Shown one piece after another: positions 28,079 through 36,965 of a stretch of 64,000 bases of DNA. Numbering within the stretch: the first letter of the stretch is position 1; the number at the start of each line of letters is the position of its first letter. A program made the translations under genes and the position numbers. The notes under the pieces were generated by a model. The model was given only the letters and a program-made list of their open reading frames with translations, did no database searches and was not told the origin of the DNA. Source of the DNA: Kordiimonadaceae bacterium. GTDB lineage: Bacteria > Pseudomonadota > Alphaproteobacteria > Sphingomonadales > Emcibacteraceae. Where the stretch lies: assembly GCA_024236295.1 (NCBI GenBank), contig JACKKT010000005.1:62001-126000 (forward strand), in the 5' to 3' direction.

Positions 28079-29023
28079 TCAGAGCAATTTTACAAATTTC
28101 TGCTCAAGTACTTCTGCCCCCCAATGGTTGTCGGGATATTCGTCGACAAGCTTAAAGCCGTTTCGTTCATAAAGCGAGCGCGCCGCATCTAGCCCTTTAA
28201 AAGTCCAGAGATCAATTTGTCTGAACCTCTGCTCTTCACAAAATTCAATTGCCTTTGCAAGCATCCCCCTGCCAACACCGGATGACTGAAGGGATTTATC
28301 AACAATAAACCATCTTAAATGGGCGATATTATTGCCCAGATCCTCACCGTCGATTGTTATCCCCGCAGCAATTCTTTTTCCTTCACGCACAAACCAGCTG
28401 TTATTTTGGGGGCGTCCAATACGCGGCATAAATTCGGCCAGTCCGGTTGCAACTTTTGCTTCAAACGTCACGCCAAAATCAACAATATCCTGATATAAAG
28501 TGCCATGCAGAGCTGCTATGCCACCAATAAGTCCGGGTGTATAGCCCTCCTCAATAATCGGCCCATCCGCACTTACCCTTCTATTATCAAGCGCATCAGA
28601 ATAAATCTGAAGCCCCTGTTCAATCACGCTTCTAGAATATGGGTTTAGCGGGCTAAGCGCCCCTTCGACCTTTTTTCTGGCAAACCCGTTTATTTCCGTT
28701 AAGGTCTGTTTGCCCTGATCGGTTAATTTAATGTCCTTTTGCCGAGCATCTTCCACGGCTTTAAATTCGGCCACTTCCCCTGTTTTTATCAGATTTTTAA
28801 TAAGCCTGCTGACCGATGATTTTTCCAGCATTAAGATTTCCGAAAGTTCTTTTGCGGTAATACCCCCTTCACTTGCACCGATCTCGATAATTGCGTGAAC
28901 CGCTGATGCCGAATAGCGGGTATCGGCAAGCGTCGAATTTAAAAAGCCAAGTTCCCGAACCAGCCTTCTTGATGATGAGCGGATATTGGCCAGCTGCTTT
29001 TCATCAATTTCAGTCATATTCAT
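28079..29023 (-). CDS. MarR regulator fused to a GNAT acetyltransferase
   Basis: 314 residues. Residues 1-145 are a MarR winged helix (GGITAKELSEILMLEKSSVS recognition region, KLTDQGKQTLTEI wing end). Residues 160-314 are a GNAT domain (IAHLRWFIVDKSLQ, acetyl-CoA loop SSGVGRGMLAKAIEF, SLYERNGFKL). Such bifunctional proteins are known; the acetylated target is usually unknown. The gene starts right behind a perfect 35-bp palindrome with a second half-conserved site further up, and the predicted promoter lies between and over them, so autoregulation is very likely. Confidence 0.88.
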   Translation of the reverse strand: MNMTEIDEKQLANIRSSSRRLVRELGFLNSTLADTRYSASAVHAIIEIGASEGGITAKELSEILMLEKSSVSRLIKNLIKTGEVAEFKAVEDARQKDIKLTDQGKQTLTEINGFARKKVEGALSPLNPYSRSVIEQGLQIYSDALDNRRVSADGPIIEEGYTPGLIGGIAALHGTLYQDIVDFGVTFEAKVATGLAEFMPRIGRPQNNSWFVREGKRIAAGITIDGEDLGNNIAHLRWFIVDKSLQSSGVGRGMLAKAIEFCEEQRFRQIDLWTFKGLDAARSLYERNGFKLVDEYPDNHWGAEVLEQKFVKLL

Positions 29024-29024
29024 T

Positions 29025-29059
29025 CCCCATTATAGTTGTATAATACAACTATAATGGGG
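29025..29059. promoter_or_regulatory. perfect 35-bp palindrome, operator of the MarR-GNAT gene
   Basis: CCCCATTATAGTTGTAT (29025-29041), one central A, and the exact reverse complement (29043-29059). It ends two bases before the start codon and covers the predicted -10 box (TATAGT on the minus strand, 29048-29053). The core GTTGTATAATACAAC recurs in the second site at 29063-29077. In RNA it would also form a strong hairpin at the ribosome-binding region. Confidence 0.75.
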
Positions 29060-29062
29060 TTT

Positions 29063-29077
29063 GTTGTTTTATACAAC
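29063..29077. promoter_or_regulatory. second operator-like site of the MarR-GNAT gene
   Basis: GTTGT-TTTAT-ACAAC, inverted repeat with the same GTTGT/ACAAC arms as the core of the large palindrome. It contains the predicted -35 box (TTGTAT on the minus strand, 29071-29076), spaced 17 bp from TATAGT at 29048-29053. Confidence 0.6.
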
Positions 29078-29097
29078 TAAATTTTATAACTGAAATG

Positions 29098-29850
29098 CTA
29101 AACCCTCCCCGCCAGCAATGTGATGGGCCAGTTTATTTCCTTATAAGGCTGTCCTTTCCACACTACACGAAACTTATCAGCATAAAGTGCGACCGGGTCA
29201 TGCCCTTTTTCCGCAATATATCGGGTGGTTGCGGACCAGGTACTTAAATAGCCGAGAAACGCATCAAGGTCCCACTTTAAATCCATGGCAAAAGCCGGGG
29301 TTTCAATTTTTTCAAACGGAAAATCAAGATCAGAGTATCCCCGCTCAATATGGACCCGCTCCGGTGGCCAGTACGGCCCGACCACCCCGTCATAGAATTC
29401 ATAGAAAAGCGTATCAATTTCCGGGTCAATTTCCATCAATCCATAGCACCAGACCGCGATAATCCCACCCGGTTTTAAGACCCGCCTTACTTCCGCATAA
29501 AAGGCGTCAAGGTCAAACCAGTGGAGCGCCTGAGCCACACTGACAAGATCGACACTGTGATCCGCCAGACCGCTTTTTGCCGCATCGGCCACGACAAAGT
29601 CAATATTATCCGGTCCATGCGCGTTATTGATCTGTTTTTCACTGCCGTCGCTGGCATAGATTTTTTTAAAATATGGAGAAAAGCCCCTCGCCGCCTGACC
29701 GCTGCCGGTGGCACAGTCCCAAAGCAGATCATGGCCCATGCATAATCCAGCAAGATACTGAAACATCGCATCCGGATAGTCGGGACGGAATTTGCTATAC
29801 TGATCACTCTGCTTTGAAAAATGATCTTTGAATGCAGCCACCCTGATCAC
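29098..29850 (-). CDS. class I SAM-dependent methyltransferase
   Basis: 250 residues. Start is GTG 29850, overlapping the apt stop (GTGA). Motif I is LLWDCATGSGQAARG, then ASDGSEKQI, VVADAAKSGL, and VDLVSVAQALHWFD plus VLKPGGIIAVWCYG, the usual Methyltransf_11 core. Members near this sequence are often annotated as trans-aconitate or small-molecule methyltransferases; the substrate is not visible. Its place behind mtnP and apt, which recycle the by-products of SAM use, is suggestive but not proof of a shared role. Confidence 0.85.
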   Translation of the reverse strand: MIRVAAFKDHFSKQSDQYSKFRPDYPDAMFQYLAGLCMGHDLLWDCATGSGQAARGFSPYFKKIYASDGSEKQINNAHGPDNIDFVVADAAKSGLADHSVDLVSVAQALHWFDLDAFYAEVRRVLKPGGIIAVWCYGLMEIDPEIDTLFYEFYDGVVGPYWPPERVHIERGYSDLDFPFEKIETPAFAMDLKWDLDAFLGYLSTWSATTRYIAEKGHDPVALYADKFRVVWKGQPYKEINWPITLLAGRV

Positions 29851-30377
29851 TCCCCCTCATATGCGGTAAGCGCAAAAACGTCACAGCCTTTGGCCCTTAA
29901 CTTATCCGCCCCGCCCAGATCCGGCAGATCAATGATAAAAACGCAATTCGTAACCCGCCCGCCGGCAATAGTAATCAGCTCGTGGGTGGCAATGGCGGTC
30001 CCGCCCGTGGCAATCAGGTCATCGACAATCAGTATATTATCCCCCGCTCTTATCGCGTCACAGTGAACTTCAAGCGCGTCTTCCCCATATTCAAGCATAT
30101 AATTGACACTGTGGGTTTGCCGTGGCAGTTTGCCGGCCTTACGAACGGTGATAAAGCCAACCCCCAACCGATGGGCAATCGCCCCGCCTAGGATAAAGCC
30201 GCGGGCTTCTATCCCGGCGACTTTGTCAATTTTTTTGTCTTTTAAATATCTGACAAATTCTTCTACCATCCGGTTATAGGCCACATCACTTTCAAATATG
30301 GTCGTGACATCGCGAAACATGATCCCAGGCTTTGGGTAATCGGCGATGGTGGTGACATAGTCTTTGATCCAGTTCAT
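29847..30377 (-). CDS. apt: adenine phosphoribosyltransferase
   Basis: 176 residues; joins adenine and PRPP to AMP. Starts DYVTTIADYPKPGIMFRDVT, GIEARGFILGGAIAHRLG, and the PRPP loop ILIVDDLIATGGTAIATHEL. Normal length. Overlaps mtnP upstream by four bases (ATGA), so adenine released by MtnP is used by the next enzyme in the same operon. Confidence 0.95.
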   Translation of the reverse strand: MNWIKDYVTTIADYPKPGIMFRDVTTIFESDVAYNRMVEEFVRYLKDKKIDKVAGIEARGFILGGAIAHRLGVGFITVRKAGKLPRQTHSVNYMLEYGEDALEVHCDAIRAGDNILIVDDLIATGGTAIATHELITIAGGRVTNCVFIIDLPDLGGADKLRAKGCDVFALTAYEGE

Positions 30378-31249
30378 CGGTTCAGCACTCTTCCCGCAAC
30401 CGATGAAAGCTTGGCGCGTATCGCCGGATCAATGTCCCCTTTTGTCATAATGGCATATTCAAGCGCATGATCGCAGCCTTGGGTGCATGGATGGCGCGAT
30501 TGCGCGGCGCTTATAAGCGGAATAATATTTTTAATAAGCATTTTTGCATTGGCGGTATTGGCGTTCAGCGTTTTGATGATTTCAACCACATCAACTTCGC
30601 CATGATCCGGGTGCCAGCTGTCATAATCCGTGACCATAGCAACGGTGGCATAGCAAATTTCCGCTTCACGGGCCAGCTTGGCTTCCGGCATATTGGTCAT
30701 GCCAATCACATCACAGCCCCACGCCCGGTACAGGTGGGATTCGGCGAGTGTTGAAAATTGCGGTCCCTCCATAGCCAGATAGGTCCCCCCCTTATGCAGT
30801 GTCAATGGCATCAGGGCCGCGGCTTCCAATATTAACGATCCCAGCTCACCACAGGTCGGGTGGGCGACAGAAATATGGGCAACCACCCCTTCATCAAAAA
30901 AGGTTTTCTTGCGGGCAAAGGTACGGTCAATAAACTGATCGACCAGCACAAAATCCCCCGGGGCCAGATTTTCCCGAAAGCTGCCACAGGCGCTGATGCT
31001 GATCAGGTCAGTCACGCCCGCTTTTTTAAGCGCATCTATATTGGCCCGGTAATTGATCGTGGACGGTGAATGGACATGGTTACGACCATGACGAGGCAGA
31101 AAAACGACTTTAAGGCCGGAAACTTCCCCGACAAAAAGCGCATCCGATGGCTCGCCAAATCCACTTTCAACTGAAATCCACTGGCCATTTTCCATACCGT
31201 CAATTTCATATAAACCGCTACCGCCGATAATCCCGAGCACTTTTGCCAT
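30374..31249 (-). CDS. mtnP: S-methyl-5'-thioadenosine phosphorylase
   Basis: 291 residues; splits methylthioadenosine, the by-product of polyamine synthesis, into adenine and methylthioribose 1-phosphate. Start ATG 31249 (MAKVLGIIGGSGLY) is chosen because AGGAGG lies just ahead; a longer frame to 31378 runs through the pet terminator and is rejected. GGSGLYEIDG is the phosphate loop; FLPRHGRNHVHSPSTINYRA and YLAMEGPQFSTLAES are family blocks; the late Asp in VTDYDSWHPD binds the purine in this clade. First gene of mtnP-apt-methyltransferase. Confidence 0.94.
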   Translation of the reverse strand: MAKVLGIIGGSGLYEIDGMENGQWISVESGFGEPSDALFVGEVSGLKVVFLPRHGRNHVHSPSTINYRANIDALKKAGVTDLISISACGSFRENLAPGDFVLVDQFIDRTFARKKTFFDEGVVAHISVAHPTCGELGSLILEAAALMPLTLHKGGTYLAMEGPQFSTLAESHLYRAWGCDVIGMTNMPEAKLAREAEICYATVAMVTDYDSWHPDHGEVDVVEIIKTLNANTANAKMLIKNIIPLISAAQSRHPCTQGCDHALEYAIMTKGDIDPAIRAKLSSVAGRVLNR

Positions 31250-31263
31250 TATGATAACCTCCT

Positions 31264-31294
31264 GAAAAAATAAGGGCCGCCAGTTGGCAGCCCT
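31264..31294 (-). terminator. intrinsic terminator of the petABC operon
   Basis: On the minus strand AGGGCTGCC (31294-31286) pairs with GGCGGCCCT (31281-31273), one G-U, loop AACT, followed by TATTTTTTC. It lies 36 bp behind the petC stop and before mtnP. Confidence 0.8.
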
Positions 31295-31329
31295 CACATT
31301 TAAAACGAAACAGAAATTAAAAACAATGT

Positions 31330-32166
31330 TTAAACTTCTGAAGGATCGATATCTTCGCCTTTTTTCACTTTCTTCCACACACGTTTGTTTGTGAAGTAAA
31401 GCAGGACCACGAAAACAAACATGAAGAGCATGACTTTAAGACCCATTTCCTTACGAGCCTGCATGGTCGGATCCGATACCCAGGCAAGGAAATTGGCAAC
31501 ATCATAAGACATTTGCTCAACAGTCGTTTCTGTTCCATCGGCATACTCAATAATACCGTCGGATAATGGAGGCGTCATCGCGATCTGGTTACCCTCGAAG
31601 GCATCATTGTAAAAGAGGCCTTCCAAAAGATCAAAACCGGCAGGTGGCTCATCATGATACCCGGTCATAAGGGCAATCACATAATCCTCACCATATACGC
31701 TTGACCAAGGCATAAAAGAAAGATGCTCACGTGCCTTGACTATGGTTGAGAAGTCAGGTGGAAGCGCGCCATTATTTGACGCACGGGCCGCCTGCTCATT
31801 CGCGTATGGTGACGGGAAATAATCAGCAGGGATACCGGGACGTGATGTGACTTCACCTGTTTCATCAATGGTATCAATATCATATTCCGCAGCAATTGCC
31901 TTGATCTCGTCTTCGTTATAGCCGATATCACCAAGGGTTCTGAAAGCCACCAGATTAAGTGAATGACAGGCAGAGCAAACCTCACGGTAAACCTGAAGCC
32001 CGCGTTGAATGGACGGAATGTCGAATTTACCGAATATACCGGCAGATTCGTAATGATGACGCTCCGGATGCTTCGCTGTACTTTCAGCAGCAGTTGCCCC
32101 CGAAAAGGCAATTGTCGCACCAACTAAACCAGCCAGAAGGCCTTTAATTTTGATGTTTTTCAACAT
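31330..32166 (-). CDS. petC: cytochrome c1 of the cytochrome bc1 complex
   Basis: 278 residues. Start ATG 32166 (MLKNIKIKGLLAG) gives a Sec signal peptide cleaved near residue 26; the longer frame upstream overlaps petB and is not used. Heme site CSACH near residue 60; the axial Met is expected in the later region before the single C-terminal membrane anchor (MLFMFVFVVLLYF). Transfers electrons from the Rieske centre to a soluble or membrane cytochrome c in the periplasm. Four bases behind petB. The gene is separate and not fused to cytochrome b. Confidence 0.95.
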   Translation of the reverse strand: MLKNIKIKGLLAGLVGATIAFSGATAAESTAKHPERHHYESAGIFGKFDIPSIQRGLQVYREVCSACHSLNLVAFRTLGDIGYNEDEIKAIAAEYDIDTIDETGEVTSRPGIPADYFPSPYANEQAARASNNGALPPDFSTIVKAREHLSFMPWSSVYGEDYVIALMTGYHDEPPAGFDLLEGLFYNDAFEGNQIAMTPPLSDGIIEYADGTETTVEQMSYDVANFLAWVSDPTMQARKEMGLKVMLFMFVFVVLLYFTNKRVWKKVKKGEDIDPSEV

Positions 32167-32170
32167 TTCT

Positions 32171-33433
32171 TCAGCCTTTCTTGTTTGCTTCGAGTACCGC
32201 AGCAGCAATGCTGGTTGGTACCGGCTTGGTTGTTTCCATTCTGCTGACGAGCGGCATAATGATAAGAAAATATGCGAAGTAAAAGAATGTCGCCATTTGC
32301 GCATAGGATGTCGCGACAAGCCCGAACCACAGAATATCATCCGGTGCTCTTTGTCCCAGATATCCAAGGAAGATACCGTTTGCAACAAACAACCAGAAGA
32401 AGAAACGCGACAATGGGCGGAAACGCATGGAACGTACTCTTGCACCGTCAAGCCATGGCATCGCAAACATAATCAGGATGGATGAGAACATGGCAAGCAC
32501 ACCAATCAGCTTGTTATCGATCGCACGAAGGATCGCATAGAAAGGCAGGTAATACCACTCAGGAACAATGTGCGTTGGTGTGACAAGCGGGTTCGCTTTT
32601 ATATAGTTATCAGGATGTCCGAGGAAATCCGGAATATAAAACACGAAGGCCGCAAAGAATATAATGAATACACCAAGCCCGAACGCATCCTTCGCAGTGT
32701 AATATGGATGGAATGGGATCTTGTCATGTTTGCCTTTTGCATCAATACCAAGCGGGTTTGTTGATCCTGGAATATGAAGAGCCCACACATGAAGGATCAC
32801 CACACCAACCAGAACAAACGGCAGAAGATAATGAAGCGAGAAGAAACGGTTTAGCGTTGGCTGACCAACCGAGAAACCACCCCACAGCCAGTTAACAATT
32901 CCGTCCCCGATGAATGGAATAAAGTCAAACACACTGAACAGGTTGGTAATAACCTTGGCACCCCAGAAGCTCATTTGTCCCCATGGAAGAACATAGCCCA
33001 TAAAGCCTGTCGCCATCATGATAAGATAAATGATAATACCGAGGAACCAGAGAATTTCGCGCGGTGCTTTATAAGATCCGAAGTAAAACCCTCTAAGAAT
33101 ATGAACATAAACAACAATGAAGAACATGGATGCGCCGTTGGCGTGGATCGCCTGAAGCAACCAGCCGTAGTTTACATCACGTTTAATATGCTGAACACTG
33201 TCAAAAGCAAGATCAATATTCGGTATATAATGCATCGCAAGGATGATACCGGTTACGATCTGTACAACCATCATAAAACCGGCAAGAACACCAAAGTTCC
33301 ACCAGTAGTTAAGGTTGCGTGGTACGTTATATCCCCCACCGATTGAATTATAAATCAGTCCCATAAGGGGAAGACGATCCTCAATCCATTTTAATGTCGG
33401 ATTTGTCGGTTCGAATTTATTTTCTGAAGCCAT
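32171..33433 (-). CDS. petB: cytochrome b of the cytochrome bc1 complex
   Basis: 420 residues, eight membrane helices, two b hemes and both quinone sites. Heme ligands lie in QAIHANGASMFF/YVHILRG and LHYLLPF/ILHVWALH. The Qo-site motif PEWY is present in VPEWYYLPFYAILRAI. The loop with GAKVITNLFSVF is the cd helix at the Qo site. Full length for an alphaproteobacterial cytochrome b. Confidence 0.96.
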   Translation of the reverse strand: MASENKFEPTNPTLKWIEDRLPLMGLIYNSIGGGYNVPRNLNYWWNFGVLAGFMMVVQIVTGIILAMHYIPNIDLAFDSVQHIKRDVNYGWLLQAIHANGASMFFIVVYVHILRGFYFGSYKAPREILWFLGIIIYLIMMATGFMGYVLPWGQMSFWGAKVITNLFSVFDFIPFIGDGIVNWLWGGFSVGQPTLNRFFSLHYLLPFVLVGVVILHVWALHIPGSTNPLGIDAKGKHDKIPFHPYYTAKDAFGLGVFIIFFAAFVFYIPDFLGHPDNYIKANPLVTPTHIVPEWYYLPFYAILRAIDNKLIGVLAMFSSILIMFAMPWLDGARVRSMRFRPLSRFFFWLFVANGIFLGYLGQRAPDDILWFGLVATSYAQMATFFYFAYFLIIMPLVSRMETTKPVPTSIAAAVLEANKKG

Positions 33434-33441
33434 TTTTTATC

Positions 33442-33960
33442 CTATCCGATACGTACTGTTGAATCATCTAAAAATTCATAGGGCACAACAGGCAAGTTCA
33501 GTGGTGCCGGGCCTTTGGTAACCCGTCCTGAAATATCGTAATGCGACCCGTGACATGGACATAACCACCCGTCAAAATCACCATGATGCTCCAGCGGCAC
33601 ACAACCAAGGTGGGTACAAACCGCACTGATAATCAGCCATTCAGGCTTCTGAACGCGGTCTTCATCCTTTTCCGGATCAGCCAGATCAGCAGTATCGCCG
33701 GCTCTCGCTTCTGCAATTTCCGCTTCGGTACGGTGACGAACAAAAACCGGGTTACCGCGCCATAGGAATACAGCGTTTTGTCCCAGTGGAATTTTTGACA
33801 AGTCAACTTCGATTGAGGAGAGTGCCAGAACATCTTTTGAAGGATTCATCTGATCAATTAGCGGCCATGCTGCGGCACCCGCAGCGACCACACCGGCAGC
33901 ACCGGTAGCTATATAAAGAAAATTACGTCTTTCTTCAACAACGTCATCATGTGTAGTCAT
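33442..33960 (-). CDS. petA: Rieske iron-sulfur subunit of the cytochrome bc1 complex
   Basis: 172 residues. Tat-type N-terminal anchor (ERRNFLYIATGAAG) that stays as the membrane helix. Cluster-binding boxes CTHLGC and CPCHGSHYD with two Cys and two His ligands plus the disulfide cysteines. The GDFDGWLCPC segment is normal. First gene of petABC; the region upstream holds the promoter. Like the Tat aminotransferases, it needs a working Tat system, whose genes are not in this window. Confidence 0.95.
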   Translation of the reverse strand: MTTHDDVVEERRNFLYIATGAAGVVAAGAAAWPLIDQMNPSKDVLALSSIEVDLSKIPLGQNAVFLWRGNPVFVRHRTEAEIAEARAGDTADLADPEKDEDRVQKPEWLIISAVCTHLGCVPLEHHGDFDGWLCPCHGSHYDISGRVTKGPAPLNLPVVPYEFLDDSTVRIG

Positions 33961-34344
33961 ACATAAACCTCGTGAGGGTTCTATTTAATTATTTAATAAG
34001 TAAAGGAAAAGACTTCGTCCAGAAACAAAAAATCAACGCTTAAGTATTTCCCTTTACCCATCGCATAGCATGCGAGACTTATTTACCTATATTAACTTCA
34101 TATTGCAATGCTTTTTAGGCAAAAATCCATTTTAATTTAACTTATTCGCACACATTGTAAACAGCTTATTAACAATAGCACTGGTAAGGCCGCTAAAAAC
34201 TGCCGCTTTCATAAAATTTTTAACTCTTTATTAATATTCGAAGAGCCGGAGACGTGGAATATGATGGTCGAAAAATTAAGAAAACAATGGACAGATTCCC
34301 TAAACGGGATTTTTAATTTTGATCTGAAAAGAGGATTATTACCG
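33961..34344. other. 384-bp intergenic region upstream of petABC
   Basis: AT-rich. It holds a 6-bp palindrome TCGCAT/ATGCGA (34061-34075) about 100 bp before petA that could be an operator, and several TATA-like boxes without a convincing -35. An open frame starting at 34261 on the plus strand is mostly antisense to the cyclophilin gene and is not accepted as a gene. Confidence 0.5.
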
Positions 34345-34950
34345 TTATTCACGGTGAAAGGATTTAAAAATCACCGGGTCCATGACCCTTTGCCCGCCTG
34401 TAAATTCTTTTGGGTCTTGTGGCGGGATGGTTTTGACCTGTTGAATGGCCCGGACCACATCCATGCCTTCCACGACCTTGCCAAAAGCGGCAAAGCCCTG
34501 CCCATCAGGGTTTCTCATTCCGCCGTAATCAAGCGAAGGCTGATCATTGACACAGATAAAAAATTCCGAACTGGCCGAATCCGGTGTATCACGTGCCATC
34601 GAAATGGTCCCGTCCTCATGTTTGATCCCGGTTTTAATGGTCCGCTCTAGCTTAATGGGCGGGAATGCCCCGATATTGCTGTCGCCGCTCATACCACCCT
34701 GTATCACTTCAATTTTTATTCTGTTCTGCTGCTGGTTATCCATGCGCACGACACGGTAAAAGGCCCCGCCATCAAAATAGCCCCCATCAATGTAGCGAAG
34801 AAAGTTGGCCACAGTGATCGGTGCCTTATCGGCATATAGCTCGATATGGATATCGCCCATTGTTGTCTCAAGCTTGACTTTGACATTTTCCGCATGAGCA
34901 AATGATGAAATCATGGCAAATATGGAAAAAACTAAAAATTTTCCAAGCAT
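34345..34950 (-). CDS. periplasmic cyclophilin-type peptidylprolyl isomerase
   Basis: 201 residues. Start ATG 34950 (MLGKFLVFSIF) gives a Sec signal peptide cleaved after AHA at about residue 20. Cyclophilin core: KLETTMGDIHIELYADKAP, FYRVV (catalytic Arg), the EVIQGGM strand, ISMARDTPDSASSEFFI and FGKVVEGMDVV. The domain is PpiA-like and probably helps folding in the periplasm. Ten bases behind the MFS gene, same strand. TRP-cage residues seem complete, so activity is likely. Confidence 0.9.
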   Translation of the reverse strand: MLGKFLVFSIFAMISSFAHAENVKVKLETTMGDIHIELYADKAPITVANFLRYIDGGYFDGGAFYRVVRMDNQQQNRIKIEVIQGGMSGDSNIGAFPPIKLERTIKTGIKHEDGTISMARDTPDSASSEFFICVNDQPSLDYGGMRNPDGQGFAAFGKVVEGMDVVRAIQQVKTIPPQDPKEFTGGQRVMDPVIFKSFHRE

Positions 34951-34960
34951 TGTTGACCCC

Positions 34961-36187
34961 TTAATTCTGGTCAAAAATAATGACCTCTTCGCGCTTCTTC
35001 GGTTTGCGGTTGCCAATTTTCGTATACCAGATGATAACAAAAATAAGCATGATCAGTATCGAAATGACAATATTATTCATATTCTGCCAGCCGATTTTAT
35101 CAAGCATAAAGCCGGATGTCAGTGTCGCCAGCCCGGCCAGGGTAAAGACCACCAAATCATTCAATCCCTGAACATAGGCTTTTTCATTTTCATCATAAGC
35201 ATGCTCAAGAAGCGTTGTTCCGGCCGTAAACATGAAATTCCAGCCAACACCGATCAATATAAGCGCGCTGTAAAAATTATAGAGCTCAACCCCCGCCTTG
35301 GCAACCAGCGTAGAAATCAGGATTGCCACCATCCCGACCAGAATGATCCTGATTGAGCCGAAACGCGCAATGAGGGTTCCGGTAATGATCGCCGGTGCAA
35401 ACATTGACATTGAATGAAACTGGATGACACCCGCCGCATCGGAAATCTGATAACCACAGACCACAACCACTTCAAGCGGTGTAGCCGTCATAATGAAGGA
35501 CATGGAAAGATAGGCGCATGCGGCACAAAGGGATGCGCAGATAAAAGCCGGGCGTTTAAGAACATCCATGACTTTCGGGTTTGCCACGGGCACAAATCCT
35601 TCCGGTCTAGGTTTCCTTGGCGGCAGTTTAATTAAATAAATAAGCGTATGGGCCACCAGGCTAAGCGCAATCACCAGACAATAGGTTCCCGCATATTGAA
35701 CCGGTTCAAAATAAAGGCTTTCAAATGTCCGTGCCAGCGTCGGCGCACAAAGCCCGGCCAGAACCCCGCCCAGAATAACGTAAGATACGGCCTGTTTGTG
35801 ATAATGTGAGGGGGCCACTTCCATCGCAGCAAAGCGGTAATAATTGGCAAATGACTGATATATGCCATGTAGAAAAGTGGCAAAGCAAAGCAGATAATAA
35901 TTATTTGTATAAATGGAAATGACCGCACATAATCCGCCAAGGCCGCCGAAAAAAGCACCGGTATAAAAGCCGGTTTTGCGGCCAAACCGTTTCATAAAAA
36001 GTGACGCCGGAAAAGCGAATGATGCCGTCGCCAGAAACGCCGTGGCCGATGGAATGGTTGCAAGGGCCGTATCCCCGGTCATCATTTTGCCCAATAGCGA
36101 TGAATAGGTAATCACCGTAATCACCGAAGACAGCAAAATAAACTGCGCCATGGATAGGAGGAATAAATTGCGTTTTACATTTTCCAT
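34961..36187 (-). CDS. MFS transporter
   Basis: 408 residues from ATG 36187 (MENVKRN); a GTG at 36196 is a possible alternative. Twelve hydrophobic segments; the loop 2-3 motif reads FMKRFGRKTGFYTGA, and a long central loop (KLPPRKPRPEGF) splits the two halves. The N-half has HGIYQSFANYYRFAA. It resembles the YbjJ/riboflavin-like uncharacterised MFS carriers; the substrate is unknown. It sits between the MBL hydrolase and a cyclophilin gene. Confidence 0.85.
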   Translation of the reverse strand: MENVKRNLFLLSMAQFILLSSVITVITYSSLLGKMMTGDTALATIPSATAFLATASFAFPASLFMKRFGRKTGFYTGAFFGGLGGLCAVISIYTNNYYLLCFATFLHGIYQSFANYYRFAAMEVAPSHYHKQAVSYVILGGVLAGLCAPTLARTFESLYFEPVQYAGTYCLVIALSLVAHTLIYLIKLPPRKPRPEGFVPVANPKVMDVLKRPAFICASLCAACAYLSMSFIMTATPLEVVVVCGYQISDAAGVIQFHSMSMFAPAIITGTLIARFGSIRIILVGMVAILISTLVAKAGVELYNFYSALILIGVGWNFMFTAGTTLLEHAYDENEKAYVQGLNDLVVFTLAGLATLTSGFMLDKIGWQNMNNIVISILIMLIFVIIWYTKIGNRKPKKREEVIIFDQN

Positions 36188-36197
36188 CACATTCACT

Positions 36198-36965
36198 CTA
36201 TATATTTAAAACCAACCCGTCATAGGCGGGTTCGACCCCCTTTGGCAACTTATTTTTCAAAGTTTCATAATCCAGTTCCGCGGTCATATGGGTCAACACG
36301 GCCTGTTTGGGTTTAAATTCCTCAATATAGCCGAGCGTCTGTTCAAGGTGGCAGTGGGTCGGATGCGGTTCCTCGCGCAGGCAATCAACAATCCATAAAT
36401 CAAGATCGTATAAATGCTTGTAACTTTCTTTCGGGATATCATTAAAATCGGTGCAGTAACACATTCTGCCAAAACGGTAGCCGTATGAATATATTGCCCC
36501 GTGGACCAGCGCCATCGGCTGAATATCAAACACGCCAATCCGGAACGGATCAAGGTCGATTTCATGGGCTTCGCAGATCGCATCATAATTTTTACGGCCC
36601 TTAAAAATATACCCGAACCGTTCCTGCAAAATTTTAAGTGTATATTTGTTGGAATAAATCGGCACTCTTTTATTCATATTCTGGGAAAAGGCCCTAAGGT
36701 CATCAATACCGTGGGTATGATCCGCATGATCATGGGTATATAGAACTGCATCAAGTGTGGTGATCCCCGCACTTAATGCCTGTTCCCGAAAATCGGGACC
36801 GGTATCAACAATGATCCTTGTATCCCCCTCTTCCACCATGATGGATACGCGCCGCCGTCTGTTTTTCGGGTTATTCGGATCACACAGTCCCCAGCCGTTA
36901 TTCAGTTTTCCGCCAATTCTTGGCACGCCCTGTGAAGTTCCGCTGCCGAGAATGGTGATTTTCAT
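36198..36965 (-). CDS. MBL-fold metallo-hydrolase, PhnP-like
   Basis: 255 residues. Starts MKITILGSGTSQGVPRIG; metal motif THDHADHTHGIDDLR; LVHGAIYSYGYRFG; CTDFND; and late LTHMTAELDYETLK. This matches the PhnP-type phosphodiesterase group of the metallo-beta-lactamase fold (cyclic phosphodiesters, RNA ends or cyclic nucleotides). It has Cys/His between strands 1 and 2 (GLCDPNNPKNRRRR), as in this clade. No phn genes are near. ATGA overlap with tatD; the metG-tatD-MBL order is conserved in alphaproteobacteria. Confidence 0.88.
   Translation of the reverse strand: MKITILGSGTSQGVPRIGGKLNNGWGLCDPNNPKNRRRRVSIMVEEGDTRIIVDTGPDFREQALSAGITTLDAVLYTHDHADHTHGIDDLRAFSQNMNKRVPIYSNKYTLKILQERFGYIFKGRKNYDAICEAHEIDLDPFRIGVFDIQPMALVHGAIYSYGYRFGRMCYCTDFNDIPKESYKHLYDLDLWIVDCLREEPHPTHCHLEQTLGYIEEFKPKQAVLTHMTAELDYETLKNKLPKGVEPAYDGLVLNI

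Noticed and set aside
31250..31378. N-terminal extension of mtnP by 43 residues
   Set aside because: It runs through the pet terminator, while AGGAGG and the conserved MAKVLGIIGGSG start support 31249.
32167..32466. 100-residue N-terminal extension of cytochrome c1
   Set aside because: Lies inside petB in another frame; a normal signal peptide begins at 32166.
34261..34650. 129-codon plus-strand frame before and over the cyclophilin gene
   Set aside because: Four fifths lies antisense to the cyclophilin core; a weak hairpin inside it is not enough support.
36226..36240. GGTTCGACCCC, tRNA T-arm-like string
   Set aside because: It is the end of the MBL gene; no acceptor or anticodon arms can be drawn around it.
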